DNA of 64,000 bases from an uncultured beta proteobacterium (GTDB lineage Bacteria; Pseudomonadota; Gammaproteobacteria; Burkholderiales; SG8-39). Below the pieces are notes generated by a model, which was not told where the DNA came from, did not search any database, and was given only the letters and a program-made list of their open reading frames with translations. Positions 1-11,513 of the stretch are shown here, piece after piece (position 1 is the first letter of the stretch; each line of letters opens with the position of its first letter). The stretch covers positions 56,041 through 120,040 of the forward strand of contig CADEDU010000012.1 in NCBI GenBank assembly GCA_902826155.1, given 5' to 3'. The position numbers and the translations under genes are program-made.

Positions 1-273
1 CAGCGCCGCGACTCGATCTCGCAGTTCCAGAGCGCGGGGCGCCAGGAGCTAGCCGACGCCGAGAACTTCGAGATCGGTGTGCTGAACGCCTACATGCCGC
101 AGCAGCTGAGCGCCCAGGAGATCGACGCTGAGATCGCCGCCGCAATCGCATCGGCAGGGGCGCAGGGCGCCAAGGACATGGGCAAAGTGATGGGCTTGCT
201 GAAAACCAAGCTCGCCGGCCGCGCCGACATGAGCAAGGTTTCGGGCCAGGTCAAAGCCAAACTCGCCGGCTGA
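1..273 (+). CDS. GatB/YqeY-domain protein, C-terminal part (5' end outside window)
   Basis: The frame is open from the first base to a TGA at 271-273 and gives about 90 residues. The sequence has the helical C-terminal pattern of YqeY-like proteins: a Pro-Gln-Gln-Leu segment, then short repeats built on 'MGKVMGLLK' and 'GQVKAKLAG'. This domain resembles the tRNA-binding tail of the GatB amidotransferase subunit, but the cellular role of free-standing YqeY is poorly defined. It lies just upstream of dnaG in the same direction, and a YqeY/dnaG/rpoD neighbourhood is common in proteobacteria, usually with the rpsU gene nearby. The start codon is outside the window. Confidence 0.85.
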   Translation, partial: QRRDSISQFQSAGRQELADAENFEIGVLNAYMPQQLSAQEIDAEIAAAIASAGAQGAKDMGKVMGLLKTKLAGRADMSKVSGQVKAKLAG

Positions 274-412
274 TCGGGCGCGCCCGGGCGCGGAAACCTC
301 GATCGAAAGCCATGATGGCGCTCGGTGTGATCCGGCCGCTGCTAGACTCGACCGGGTGGCTCGTCGCGGCGTACCGTCGTGCGCCGGGTAGGCGGGTCCG
401 GAGCTCTCTCCA

Positions 413-2233
413 GTGATTTCCGAGTCCTTCAAACAGGAGTTGCTGGCGCGCGTCGATATCGTCGACGTCATTGATGCGCGCGTGCCGCTCAAGAAGGCCG
501 GAGCGAACTTCACGGCGCGGTGTCCGTTCCACACGGAAAAGTCGCCCTCGTTCACCGTCAGCCAATCCAAGCAGTTCTATCACTGCTTCGGATGCGGCGC
601 GCACGGCAACGCGATCTCCTTCCTGATGGAGTACTCCGGGCTCGGCTACATCGACGCGCTGCGTGAACTCACCGACAGCGTCGGCATGAAGTTGCCGGCG
701 TTCGAGCCCAAGGCGGGGGCCAAACCGCCTGCCGGGCCGCCTCCCGTCGATCTGTTCGAAGTGATGGCCAAGGCCACGCAGTTCTATCGCGACGCGCTAA
801 AGGGCGCGCCGCAGGCGATCGACTATCTGAAGGGTCGTGGTCTGTCGGGCAAGGTCGCGGCCCGATTCGGGCTGGGCTACGCGCCCGCGGATTTCCAGTC
901 GCTGCAGACGGTGTTCCCCCAGTACGACGATCAGGCGCTGGTCGATTGCGGGCTGGTCATCGTCGCGGAGAACGGCCGCCGCTACGACCGGTTTCGCGAT
1001 CGGATCATGTTCCCCATCTTCAACCCGCGTGGCCAGGTGATCGGCTTCGGCGGGCGAGTAATGGGGCAGGGCGAGCCGAAGTACTTGAATTCCCCCGAGA
1101 CGTCGCTGTTCGAGAAGCGCCGCGAACTCTATGGACTGCGTGAAGCCCGTGATGCGATGCGCAGTTCTGACCGAGTCATCGTCGTCGAGGGCTATATGGA
1201 TGTGGTTGCACTGGCCCAGTACGGTGTGGAGAACGCCGTGGCGACGCTGGGTACTGCGACGACCGCGCTGCATCTGACCAAACTGCTGAGGCAGGTCAAC
1301 GAGATCGTGTTCTGTTTCGATGGAGACGCCGCCGGTCGCAAGGCGGCGTGGCACGCCCTCGAAGTCGCGCTCGGTTGTCTGCCAGACGGTAAGGTGATTC
1401 GGTTTTTGATGCTGCCGCCGGAGCACGATCCTGACAGTTTCGTGCGTGCCGAAGGCGCGGACGCGTTCAACGCCATGGCCGCTTCCGCGGCGCCGCTGTC
1501 GGCATTTCTGAGCGCCGAGCTCGAGCGGCGCTACCCGACCGCGACGGCCGAAGGTCGGGCGCAGATCGTGAACGAGGCCAGGGCGCTGCTTGGCAAAATG
1601 ACCGCTCCAGCCCTCAAGATGCAGCTGATTCGCGAAATTGCGCGCTTGGGTGAGATCGAACCGGGTGAACTCGGTCGATTGCTTGGGTGGACCGAGCCTG
1701 CACGGACCTTCTCCGGGCGTCCTTCTACTGATTCCAGGCCGTCATGGCGATCACCTTCAGTCCCGACGGCCCGGGTCGACCCCGTTCGCAGTGGTTTGAT
1801 TCGAGAACGGAAACTGGAGCGCGGGGTACTTGAGTGTGTGCTTGCTCACCCAAGCCTGGCCGCGTTGATTTCGGATGACTTTCATGCCTCGGATTACCCC
1901 GAGGGACAGGCGCTCCTGGCTGTCCTCAGTGCGATTCGTGGCGGCGAGCAGTTAACGCCGGCGCTGATCGGACGCTTCGAGGACGGCCCGCACGCCGCGA
2001 TCGTCACCGCGGTCGCGGCCGAGGTGATGAAGAACGACTGGTCCATTGAACAGGCCGAGCCGGAACTCAAAGGCGCGCTGCGGCAGATCGAACTGAGCGA
2101 GGTCGAGGCGCAACTGGCGAAGATGCGCGCAGATAAAGACGCGCCCGCGGCGTGGGATCCGGCGGCGAAGCGGGAATACGGTGAGTTGATTCAACGGCTT
2201 GGCGACTTGAAACGTTCACGCGCCAATGGCTGA
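413..2233 (+). CDS. dnaG: DNA primase DnaG
   Basis: This is the replicative primase that makes RNA primers for lagging-strand synthesis with the DnaB helicase. The 606-residue protein has the normal DnaG length and order. An N-terminal CHC2 zinc finger has Cys37, His40, Cys58 and Cys61. A central TOPRIM domain has the acidic core 'VIVVEGYMDVVAL' near residue 255 and a downstream 'CFDGDAAG' Asp motif. The C-terminal half is less conserved and would bind DnaB. The start is GTG at 413; no earlier in-frame start gives a better fit to the family. It is followed by rpoD, the classic macromolecular-synthesis order. Confidence 0.97.
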   Translation: MISESFKQELLARVDIVDVIDARVPLKKAGANFTARCPFHTEKSPSFTVSQSKQFYHCFGCGAHGNAISFLMEYSGLGYIDALRELTDSVGMKLPAFEPKAGAKPPAGPPPVDLFEVMAKATQFYRDALKGAPQAIDYLKGRGLSGKVAARFGLGYAPADFQSLQTVFPQYDDQALVDCGLVIVAENGRRYDRFRDRIMFPIFNPRGQVIGFGGRVMGQGEPKYLNSPETSLFEKRRELYGLREARDAMRSSDRVIVVEGYMDVVALAQYGVENAVATLGTATTALHLTKLLRQVNEIVFCFDGDAAGRKAAWHALEVALGCLPDGKVIRFLMLPPEHDPDSFVRAEGADAFNAMAASAAPLSAFLSAELERRYPTATAEGRAQIVNEARALLGKMTAPALKMQLIREIARLGEIEPGELGRLLGWTEPARTFSGRPSTDSRPSWRSPSVPTARVDPVRSGLIRERKLERGVLECVLAHPSLAALISDDFHASDYPEGQALLAVLSAIRGGEQLTPALIGRFEDGPHAAIVTAVAAEVMKNDWSIEQAEPELKGALRQIELSEVEAQLAKMRADKDAPAAWDPAAKREYGELIQRLGDLKRSRANG

Positions 2234-2257
2234 AGCACCGTCGGAAGCTTGTATAAT
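2230..2257 (+). promoter_or_regulatory. Candidate rpoD promoter
   Basis: A perfect TATAAT hexamer sits at 2252-2257, just after the dnaG stop codon. A weak -35-like CTGAAG lies 16 bp upstream and overlaps the end of dnaG. The distance to the rpoD start at 2463 leaves a leader of about 200 nt with two hairpins. The -10 box is convincing; the -35 is poor. Confidence 0.5.
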
Positions 2258-2266
2258 GGAAAGTTC

Positions 2267-2302
2267 CCCCGATATCGGGGATTGCGCCCCGTCGAACGGG
2301 GC
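2267..2302 (+). promoter_or_regulatory. Two consecutive inverted repeats in the rpoD leader
   Basis: CCCCGATATCGGGG (2267-2280) is a perfect palindrome. It is followed by a 7-bp-arm hairpin GCCCCGT-CGA-ACGGGGC (2286-2302). Both lie within about 45 bp downstream of the TATAAT box, so they would be in the 5' untranslated leader or bind a repressor. No U-tract follows, so they are not simple terminators. Confidence 0.55.
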
Positions 2303-2462
2303 TTCGGTGGTCAGTTTCGATCGACGTCGCGTGGCTCGCACGCACCTCTGAACCGAGCGCAGATCGAAATCGCGGGACCGCGTTGTGCGCTGGGCCGAAT
2401 CCTGCTTTCGTGCGCCAGTTCGTTGTCGTGCCACTGCATCCGACTATTTTCCAGGAACCGAG

Positions 2463-4835
<2,373 letters not shown>

Positions 4836-4860
4836 TCGCACCGGTTGTGTATTGACCGGC

Positions 4861-4890
4861 AACGCCCCGTCCTCGCGCGGGGCGTTCTTG
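4861..4890 (+). terminator. Rho-independent terminator after rpoD
   Basis: A 9-bp stem, AACGCCCCG (4861-4869) pairing with CGGGGCGTT (4878-4886), has an 8-nt loop. It is followed by CTTGTTTGTG, a short T-rich tail. It lies 25 bases after the rpoD stop and ends the dnaG-rpoD unit. Confidence 0.85.
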
Positions 4891-4945
4891 TTTGTGTCGT
4901 TGCTCCACCCTTGTTCCCGAAAATCTCTCGCAGCGATCAATCGGT

Positions 4946-6328
4946 ATGACTTCGTTCGACTTTGATTTGTTCGTGATTGGCGGCGGATCCGGTGGCGTAC
5001 GTGCATCGCGCATTGCGGCCTCCTATGGTGCCCGCGTTGCGGTGGCCGAGAGCTATCGCATGGGCGGCACCTGCGTGATTCGCGGCTGTGTGCCCAAGAA
5101 GCTGCTCGTATATGCCGCGCATTTCGCAGAGGACTTCGAAGACGCACACAACTATGGCTGGACCGTCGGCGCGCGCAGTTTTTCCTGGTCGACCCTGATC
5201 GCCAACAAGGACAAGGAAATCGCGCGCCTCGAAGGCATCTACCAGCGACTGCTCGACAACTCGAAGGTCAAGAGCTACAAGGCGCGCGCGCGGCTGCTCG
5301 ATCGAAATACGGTCGAGGTGGGCGGCGAGCGCGTCACCGCCAAGACCATCCTGATCGCGACCGGCGGGTGGCCGGTGATGCCCGCAATGCCGGGCGTCGA
5401 GCATTGCATCAACTCCAATGACGCCTTCGAGTTGCGCGAACTGCCGCGTCGGGTGCTGGTCGTCGGTGGGGGCTACATCGCGCTCGAGTTCGCTGGCATA
5501 TTCCGTGGGCTGGGCTCCGAAGTGACTGTCTCGTATCGTGGCGACCGGATCCTGCGCGGCTTCGACCACGACGTGCGCGCGTTCACGCAGAACGAACTCG
5601 CCAAGAAGGGTATGAAGTTCGCGCTCGGCTCGGTGGTCGAGTCCGTCGAGAAACGCGGTGATGGCTCCTTGCGCGCGACGCTTCGTGACACCAACGGCAC
5701 TGCTACGATCGATTGCGACGCGGTCATGCTTGCGACGGGTCGCGCGCCGAACACCAAGGCGTTGGGGCTGGAGCAGGCCGGCGTGACTATGAATGCCGAG
5801 GGCGGGGTCGTCGTCGACGAGTATTCGCGCTCGTCGGTGGAGAACATCTATGCGGTGGGCGACGTGACCCATCGTTTCGCGCTGACGCCGGTGGCCATTC
5901 GCGAGGGCCATGCATTCGCCAACACCGTGTTCGGCAACATTCCCACGCCGATCGACCACGACAGCATTCCCACCGCGGTATTCAGCCAGCCGCCCGTGTG
6001 CACCGTGGGCCTCACCGAGGAGGCGGCGCTAAAGCGTCACGCGCAGGCGGACATCTACAAGGCGGATTTCAAATCGCTCAAGCACACGTTATCCGGCCGC
6101 GACGAACGCACGTTCATGAAATTGATTGTCGAGACGCAGAGCGGCGTCGTGCTCGGTGCACACATGGTCGGCGCCGATGCGCCCGAGATCATCCAGGGCG
6201 TGGCGATCGCGGTGAAGGCCAGGCTCACCAAGGTGCAGTTCGACGCGACCTGCGCCATCCATCCGACTGCGGCCGAAGAGTTCGTGACGCTGCGCGAGAA
6301 GAAGACGGTCAGTCGGCCTGCGACCTGA
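4946..6328 (+). CDS. gor: Glutathione-disulfide reductase
   Basis: A cytoplasmic FAD- and NADPH-dependent reductase that regenerates glutathione. The 460-residue protein carries the N-terminal FAD dinucleotide fold 'GGGSGGVRASR'. The redox-active disulfide is in 'GGTCVIRGCVPKKLLVYA', a form typical of glutathione reductases rather than lipoamide dehydrogenase. A second NAD(P)-binding glycine motif is 'VVGGGYIALEFAGIFRGLG', and the C-terminal dimerisation region carries 'HPTAAEEFV' with the catalytic His/Glu. I use ATG 4946 because the FAD fold begins a few residues later; an upstream start would add 18 residues with no family match. It is transcribed alone, just after the rpoD terminator. Confidence 0.93.
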   Translation: MTSFDFDLFVIGGGSGGVRASRIAASYGARVAVAESYRMGGTCVIRGCVPKKLLVYAAHFAEDFEDAHNYGWTVGARSFSWSTLIANKDKEIARLEGIYQRLLDNSKVKSYKARARLLDRNTVEVGGERVTAKTILIATGGWPVMPAMPGVEHCINSNDAFELRELPRRVLVVGGGYIALEFAGIFRGLGSEVTVSYRGDRILRGFDHDVRAFTQNELAKKGMKFALGSVVESVEKRGDGSLRATLRDTNGTATIDCDAVMLATGRAPNTKALGLEQAGVTMNAEGGVVVDEYSRSSVENIYAVGDVTHRFALTPVAIREGHAFANTVFGNIPTPIDHDSIPTAVFSQPPVCTVGLTEEAALKRHAQADIYKADFKSLKHTLSGRDERTFMKLIVETQSGVVLGAHMVGADAPEIIQGVAIAVKARLTKVQFDATCAIHPTAAEEFVTLREKKTVSRPAT

Positions 6329-6362
6329 TACCGGATCGCACGTGACGGCCGCCGTCGTCTGA

Positions 6363-7370
6363 TCAATCCAGGCGCAGCCCGGTGTACTTGATCACTGGCC
6401 CCCAGCGGCCGGACTCGTCAGCGATGTGCTTGGCAAACTGCTCGGCTGAGCCGCCGCCGGTGCGAACCTGACTCTTCGCGAAGCGCTCGCGCACGTCGGG
6501 GGCCGCGATGATGGTGTTGATCTCGCGATTCATGCGATCGATCACGTCTTTGGGCGTACCCGCGGGGGCGAGAATTCCACTCCAGCCGTCGGAGTCGAAC
6601 TTAGCGATTCCCGCTTCGATCATGGTGGGTACGTCAGGCAGCAACGCGAATCGTTCGAGCGTGGACACGGCCAGCAGCTTCACTCGCCCTGCGCTAACGT
6701 GCGGAATGAACACTGCCGCCGGCATGAACGCGGCCTGCACCTCGCCGGTGGCTACTGCCTGCGCCGCCGCCGGACCACCCGCGTACGGGATGTGAACGAT
6801 GAACAGCTTCTCCATCGTCTTGAGCAACTCCATCGTGAGATGAGTTCCACTGCCGTTGCCCAGCGAGGAATAGTTGAGCTTGCCCGGTTGCTTGCGGATC
6901 AACGCCAGCAACTCCTTGACCGAATTGACGCCCAGCGAGGTCGGTACGCCGAGCACGAACGGGGTGCCAGCCAGTCGAATGACCGGTGCAAGATCCTTGA
7001 TCGGATCGTAGGGCAGCTTCGAGTAAAGATGCGGCGCGTTCGACAGCGGGCCGTTGAAGCTCATGACGTAGGTGTAGCCGTCGGGCGAGGCGCGGGCGAC
7101 TTCGCCGGTGGCGAGAGTGCCGGCTGCCTGCGGCTTGTTCTCCACGACGATCGCCTGACCCAGCCGGTCCTTCAGCCGCTCGGCGACGACGCGCACCGGA
7201 ATGTCGATCGACGAGCCCGCGGTGCTCGCCACGACGATACGGATCGGTTTAGTGGGCCACGCTTGTTGCGCGTGTCCGCCCGCTGCTCCGAACATTGCCC
7301 AGAGGAGCGCAGGTGCAAGTAGCAGGCTGCGACAGGTGAGAGGAGAACGTAACCAGCGCTGCATGAACAT
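6363..7370 (-). CDS. Bug/TctC-family tripartite tricarboxylate transporter substrate-binding protein
   Basis: A periplasmic solute receptor of the Bug (Bordetella uptake gene) family, 335 residues, the normal length. A signal peptide covers about residues 1-34, ending 'GGHAQQ'. The mature protein starts with 'WPTKPIRIVVASTAGSS', the standard Bug opening. A later 'GTPKDVIDRMNREI' segment is also typical. The ligand cannot be named from sequence. The family is greatly expanded in Burkholderiales, which supports the host assignment. It is followed in the same direction by no obvious permease, but the dehydrogenase and enolase-superfamily genes upstream on the same strand suggest a small carboxylate or sugar-acid uptake and breakdown locus. 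Confidence 0.93.
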   Translation of the reverse strand: MFMQRWLRSPLTCRSLLLAPALLWAMFGAAGGHAQQAWPTKPIRIVVASTAGSSIDIPVRVVAERLKDRLGQAIVVENKPQAAGTLATGEVARASPDGYTYVMSFNGPLSNAPHLYSKLPYDPIKDLAPVIRLAGTPFVLGVPTSLGVNSVKELLALIRKQPGKLNYSSLGNGSGTHLTMELLKTMEKLFIVHIPYAGGPAAAQAVATGEVQAAFMPAAVFIPHVSAGRVKLLAVSTLERFALLPDVPTMIEAGIAKFDSDGWSGILAPAGTPKDVIDRMNREINTIIAAPDVRERFAKSQVRTGGGSAEQFAKHIADESGRWGPVIKYTGLRLD

Positions 7371-7485
7371 CGAATCCTCTTCGAGAGATCAGTCGTTGTC
7401 TATCTTGTATGTACGGCTGTTTGCTCGGAGGTGGATTCTATCCCCCGCAGATGCGGAAGGATTGGATGCTCAGGTGACCCGCAGA

Positions 7486-8526
7486 TCAGATCGGCCTGAT
7501 CAACACCTTCGACGCTTGCCGGCTGCGTGCCATCTCGAACGCTTGCGCGGCGTGCGGCAATTCGAATCGGTGCGTGATCATCGGCCGCAGCGCCTCACCT
7601 TGCTCCGCCAGGAAGCGCAATACGCGTTCCCACGTAGATCGCGGCGCGCGATGCGAGCCACGCAGCTGCTGTTGCTGTCGCACCATACGCGTGACGTCGA
7701 TGGCTACCGGTGCATGATGGATGCCGAGCGTGACTAGCGTTCCGCCGAAGCGCAGCACATCCAGACCCTGCTGAATCGAACCAGCCACGCCGGTTGCCTC
7801 GAACACGACGTCGAACCTGGTATCGATACCGAGCACATCGCTGGTCCAGGCAGAGAGCGGCCGCTGTGAAAGCTCGTACGTGTGCCCGAATCCAAGTCGA
7901 TGGAGCACATTCAAGCGCGAAGCATCGTCGCACCCGGCTATTACAACCAGTGCTGCGCCCGCTTCGCGCGCCATGACGGCGATGGTCTGACCGATCGTGC
8001 CCGGTCCGAGTACCAGTACTCGCGCACCTGGCGCAAGTTCAGCGATCTCGACTGCGTGCGCACCCACGGTGAACGGCTCGGTCATCGCGGCAAGCTCGTC
8101 GCCCAGTCGATCGGGAACGCGTATGCAATTCGCGACCGGCACCCGCAAGCGCCGCGCGAACGCACCCGGGCGGGTGAGCCCGATACCGGTGCGGTGTGCG
8201 CAGGCAGCCTCGCGCCCGCTGACGCAATCGCTGCATCGTCTGCATGCGACCGACGGCATCGCCGTCACTCGCGTCCCCAGCCAATCAGATGGAACCCGCC
8301 GTCCAAGCGCTCTCACGCGCCCGGCAAACTCATGTCCGACCGTCACCGGAAGTGCGTGCGCCATGAATGCATAGCCGTCAGCCCAGGCCTCGACGTGCAG
8401 ATCGCTGCCACAGATGCCGGCGGCGGAAACGTCGATCAGCACTTCGTCGTCATCCGGTGCGCCCGGTTCGTCGACGGTTCGCAGCTCGAGGCCACGTTCC
8501 GCACGCACCTTCTGCAGCGCCAGCAT
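7486..8526 (-). CDS. Zinc-dependent medium-chain dehydrogenase (threonine/sorbitol dehydrogenase-like)
   Basis: A cytoplasmic NAD(P)-dependent alcohol/polyol dehydrogenase, 346 residues. The catalytic zinc site is seen as 'CGSDLH' and 'GHEFAGRV'. The structural zinc lobe has four cysteines in 'CRRCSDCVSGREAAC'. The nucleotide-binding fold is 'VLVLGPGTIGQTIAVMA'. Its start overlaps the stop of the upstream enolase-superfamily gene by one base, so the two are translationally coupled and probably act on the same substrate series. The exact substrate is not determinable; L-threonine, galactitol-like polyols or aldonates are all possible. Confidence 0.9.
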   Translation of the reverse strand: MLALQKVRAERGLELRTVDEPGAPDDDEVLIDVSAAGICGSDLHVEAWADGYAFMAHALPVTVGHEFAGRVRALGRRVPSDWLGTRVTAMPSVACRRCSDCVSGREAACAHRTGIGLTRPGAFARRLRVPVANCIRVPDRLGDELAAMTEPFTVGAHAVEIAELAPGARVLVLGPGTIGQTIAVMAREAGAALVVIAGCDDASRLNVLHRLGFGHTYELSQRPLSAWTSDVLGIDTRFDVVFEATGVAGSIQQGLDVLRFGGTLVTLGIHHAPVAIDVTRMVRQQQQLRGSHRAPRSTWERVLRFLAEQGEALRPMITHRFELPHAAQAFEMARSRQASKVLIRPI

Positions 8527-9680
8527 CAGCCTTTGCCCTTGCCGTGCGAGGTGGGCTGGCGCGCGAGTTCGCGCACCGCATCATGATTCAGCTCGAAGCC
8601 CAGGCCCGGCGCTGAAGGTAACACCAGCATGCCATCGCGCGGCTCGACCAATCCTTTGAACAACTGTTCGCATAGCAGCGCAGCCACGTAGTGATACTCG
8701 ACCAGCGTTCCGTTCGGCACCCCCGCCTGCAGATGCATGTTGTGCCAGGGCCAAGCGCCGCCGTTGGCGATCGGCACATTGAAGGCGGCGGCCATTCCCG
8801 CGATCTTCACACATTGCGAGTAGCCGCCGGTGATCGTCACGTTCGGTTGCGCGACGTCGATCGCTTCGGCTACCAGCAGATCGCGAAAGCGAAACGCAAG
8901 CCCTTCGTTCTGCCCGCACGCAAGCGGAATCGACGTGCGCTTGCGTAGCTGCGCCATGAGCCGCACGTCGTTTTGCGTGATCGGCTCCTCGAAGAACGCG
9001 ACACCGCAATCCTCGATCATCCGGCACAGCTTTTCGGCGTGATAGCCATCGAGGCTGCAGTTCGCGTCGATATAGAGTTCGATCTCGTCACCTACCGTGT
9101 CGCGCACGGCGCGAACTCGCTGCGCGTCCTCGGCGATGACATCTGCGAGCGACCGCGGCTCGTCGCGACGCGCGAGCGCCTGATGCCCCACGGTCATCTT
9201 CAATCGTCGAAAGCCACGTTCGACCCAAAGCCGAGCCGCCTGCGCGAGCTGATCGCGATCGAAGAAATTGAAGCCGAACGTGGCATACACCGGCACCTGC
9301 GATCGCGCACCGCCGAGCAGCCGCCACACCGGCATGCCCAGATGCTTGCCTTTGATGTCCCACAGCGCGACATCGATCGCAGCGATCGCGTGCAGGGCGT
9401 AACCTGTCTGGCCGCGCGGGGCGAGCAGCCAGTAGAGCTGGTCCCAGACGCGTTCGTGGTCGAGCGGATCGGCGCCGAGCAGTGCGGGTGAGGCAATCTC
9501 GTTGATCGCGGCAGCAACGACTTCCTCCTCGGTGATCGCGGTGAAACCGTGGCCGCGCAGGCCCGTATCGGTTTCGACTTCGACGATGCACACCGAAAGC
9601 GCCGTGCTGCGATCGAGCCCCAGCACATCGATCCGCACCGGAACGTTGAGAGGTGTCGCGACGACGCGGGTGATACGCAT
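8526..9680 (-). CDS. Mandelate racemase/muconate lactonizing enzyme family protein
   Basis: An enolase-superfamily enzyme of 384 residues that abstracts a proton alpha to a carboxylate, most often as a sugar-acid dehydratase or racemase. Visible elements are the N-terminal capping domain, the catalytic lysine region 'GFRRLKMTVGH', and metal-ligand strands 'YIDANCSLDG', 'FFEEPI' and 'ACGQNEG'. It is coupled to the dehydrogenase that follows and sits in one minus-strand unit with it. Together with the solute receptor, the set suggests uptake and dehydration of an acid sugar. Dehydratase versus racemase is undecided. Confidence 0.9.
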   Translation of the reverse strand: MRITRVVATPLNVPVRIDVLGLDRSTALSVCIVEVETDTGLRGHGFTAITEEEVVAAAINEIASPALLGADPLDHERVWDQLYWLLAPRGQTGYALHAIAAIDVALWDIKGKHLGMPVWRLLGGARSQVPVYATFGFNFFDRDQLAQAARLWVERGFRRLKMTVGHQALARRDEPRSLADVIAEDAQRVRAVRDTVGDEIELYIDANCSLDGYHAEKLCRMIEDCGVAFFEEPITQNDVRLMAQLRKRTSIPLACGQNEGLAFRFRDLLVAEAIDVAQPNVTITGGYSQCVKIAGMAAAFNVPIANGGAWPWHNMHLQAGVPNGTLVEYHYVAALLCEQLFKGLVEPRDGMLVLPSAPGLGFELNHDAVRELARQPTSHGKGKG

Positions 9681-9814
9681 GACAGGGCAAGCCGATATGT
9701 TGATTCAACTCACGAGGACCGCTTGACAATATCGCCCACGTTTCCCGCTGTCAAAGCGACGGTCGACTCGAGTCGATACGCTAAACTCGGCGCGCTACGC
9801 TGCGCGTGCGCCCC

Positions 9815-9888
<74 letters not shown>

Positions 9889-9946
9889 CTTTAAAATCAA
9901 TAAGATACATAAACATCCACATTTGATCGCAAGGCAAAAGGCGTTT

Positions 9947-9969
9947 TGGTCCCCATACTGGTCCCCATA
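9947..9969 (+). repeat. Tandem 11-bp direct repeat near the tRNA
   Basis: TGGTCCCCATA occurs twice in a 12-bp period (9947-9957 and 9959-9969), 58 bases after the tRNA. Short direct repeats next to a tRNA attachment site are often arm-type sites for a tyrosine integrase, but no integrase gene is present to confirm this. Confidence 0.5.
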
Positions 9970-10662
9970 TGGATTTCGCTCAGTTTCTCGAATGTTCGTG
10001 TGCGTGCACGGGGATCATTGGAGCGACGGAATAACACTCAAGTTTGCTTCCTCGATCTCACTCATCCAGTACCAGCTGAATCCACGCCTTGTTAGATCGA
10101 GTGCGCGATCGACTTGATCCTCACGCACAAGGAGCCACGCGGATTTGCTCGGTTGTCGATGGCGATCAAGGAAGAGGATTCGTCGAACGTAGGTCCCCGG
10201 TCGTTCGGCAACGCTCTAAATCATTGAGGGGCGAACGAATAGATGCACGAGTCGATCGCCGAACTGATGACGCCGGGCTAGAAAGCGGTCGAGAACATCA
10301 ACGAGGACTGGACTGACGATAAAAGCGTGGCGGGATACTCGCGCATCCAGCGTTCGTGCTCCTCGTCGGCAAGCGTACGCCCACGCGCCTCCGCGACATC
10401 GTCCCAGGCGGAAGAAGCGTACGAAGCGCCGTTCAGCTTCGTATCCGGTCGGCGTGGTCGAGTGTCGCGGCGATAACCGGTTGAATCCGGCGGCCCCAAA
10501 CAACGCGTCTCGCGTCCTCATCAAGGCGACGCGAATCGGCACGAGCCGCGCAAGACCACGGCGAACCTGAACACTACCGGTTAGTCAGGAGGCGTGACGT
10601 TTACTTCGTAGAAGGTTGCTCATCCCAGCCAACACGCTCTAGATGGACCGTCTCGAATCGAC
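9970..10662. other. Gene-poor stretch after the attachment site
   Basis: I see no credible gene here. Short minus-strand frames at 10216-10542 and 10278-10499 overlap each other in different frames, lack recognisable domains and could be one decayed gene. This is where an integrase would be expected; none remains recognisable. Confidence 0.6.
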
Positions 10663-10977
10663 TCAACTCTGCGTGGTTCGCTTGCCGCCCATCCCGGCCT
10701 GCGGCGGAACGGTCTGCGCGATCCTTTTCAAAGGGCCTGCGTGTCTGTCTGCCACACACCGTCCTGACGTCGCAACGGCGATTGTTGGCTGGCGGCTTTT
10801 CTCGATCCGAAGCTTCAACCATTCCTCGATCTCGGACTCCAACCATCCGACCGCGCGCAATCCGATGGAAATCGGCTTCGGAAAATGCCCCTCGGCAATG
10901 CGCTGATAGATCGTGCTCCGCGAGAGGCCGGTGCGGGTCCTCACGTCGGGAAGTCGAAGGATGGTCGTGCTTGGCAT
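10663..10977 (-). CDS. AlpA-family helix-turn-helix regulator
   Basis: A 104-residue protein with the AlpA/excisionase fold in its first ~65 residues: 'ILRLPDVRTRTGLSRSTIYQ' is the winged-HTH recognition unit, followed by 'EGHFPKPISIGLRAVGW' and an 'EIEEWL' helix. AlpA proteins regulate integrase/excision genes in prophages and integrative elements and some act as excisionases. The last ~35 residues have no family match. Its place beside the tRNA, facing the boundary, fits control of excision even though the integrase is not seen. Confidence 0.88.
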   Translation of the reverse strand: MPSTTILRLPDVRTRTGLSRSTIYQRIAEGHFPKPISIGLRAVGWLESEIEEWLKLRIEKSRQPTIAVATSGRCVADRHAGPLKRIAQTVPPQAGMGGKRTTQS

Positions 10978-11513
10978 CTAGGGAGCTCCGGAGGGTCGAG
11001 GCATGGCGCATCGTTTAATCGACCGGCACATGCCGATGCAACGCGTGGCGTCGTCGATACCGACGAAAATAATCAGCATCGATCGCGCAACGCCGGCAAA
11101 GTGATGTCGTAATCGATGCCCATTTATTCCCTGATCGTGAAGTTCACGCATCCGTTTTCGCGGCGTTGCGGGAGGTCGAAGCAGTCCGCTTGAATCCGAA
11201 CTCGTCCAGCTGCTTGACGGAGTGAATGGCGCGCGTCGAGAATTTCCCGGATCTTGTCCCTCGACCACTAGTCGAAGACTGTCGGCCTGGACACCGACGA
11301 CCTGTACACCCGCAATAGCCCCGTCTGATCGCGCGTTCGCACTTCCTGTGCGCGGCGCCGGCGACCATCGCTCACTGCTCGTCGCGCTCGCAACCGACGG
11401 CTGCATCGCTAATCAACGCACCGATTCGCATCGAATCAACGCACATCGCGTGCACACACAGCCAAGTCGCGGTCGTCGCGACCGCACCAACTCACAATCA
11501 ATGGAGATCCTCG
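10978..11513. other. Intergenic stretch between alpA and ssb
   Basis: The two genes diverge here. Overlapping minus-strand frames (10978-11406 and 11144-11368) have no domain I recognise and probably are not both real. A promoter for ssb should lie in the last ~100 bases, but I could not pick a convincing -10/-35 pair. Confidence 0.5.

Noticed and set aside
4937..5959. 340-codon antisense frame opposite glutathione reductase
   Set aside because: Antisense to a well-supported gene with no recognisable domain or ribosome site.
10216..10542. Minus-strand frames near the attachment site as an integrase
   Set aside because: No tyrosine-recombinase RHRY pattern and no serine-recombinase motif could be seen.
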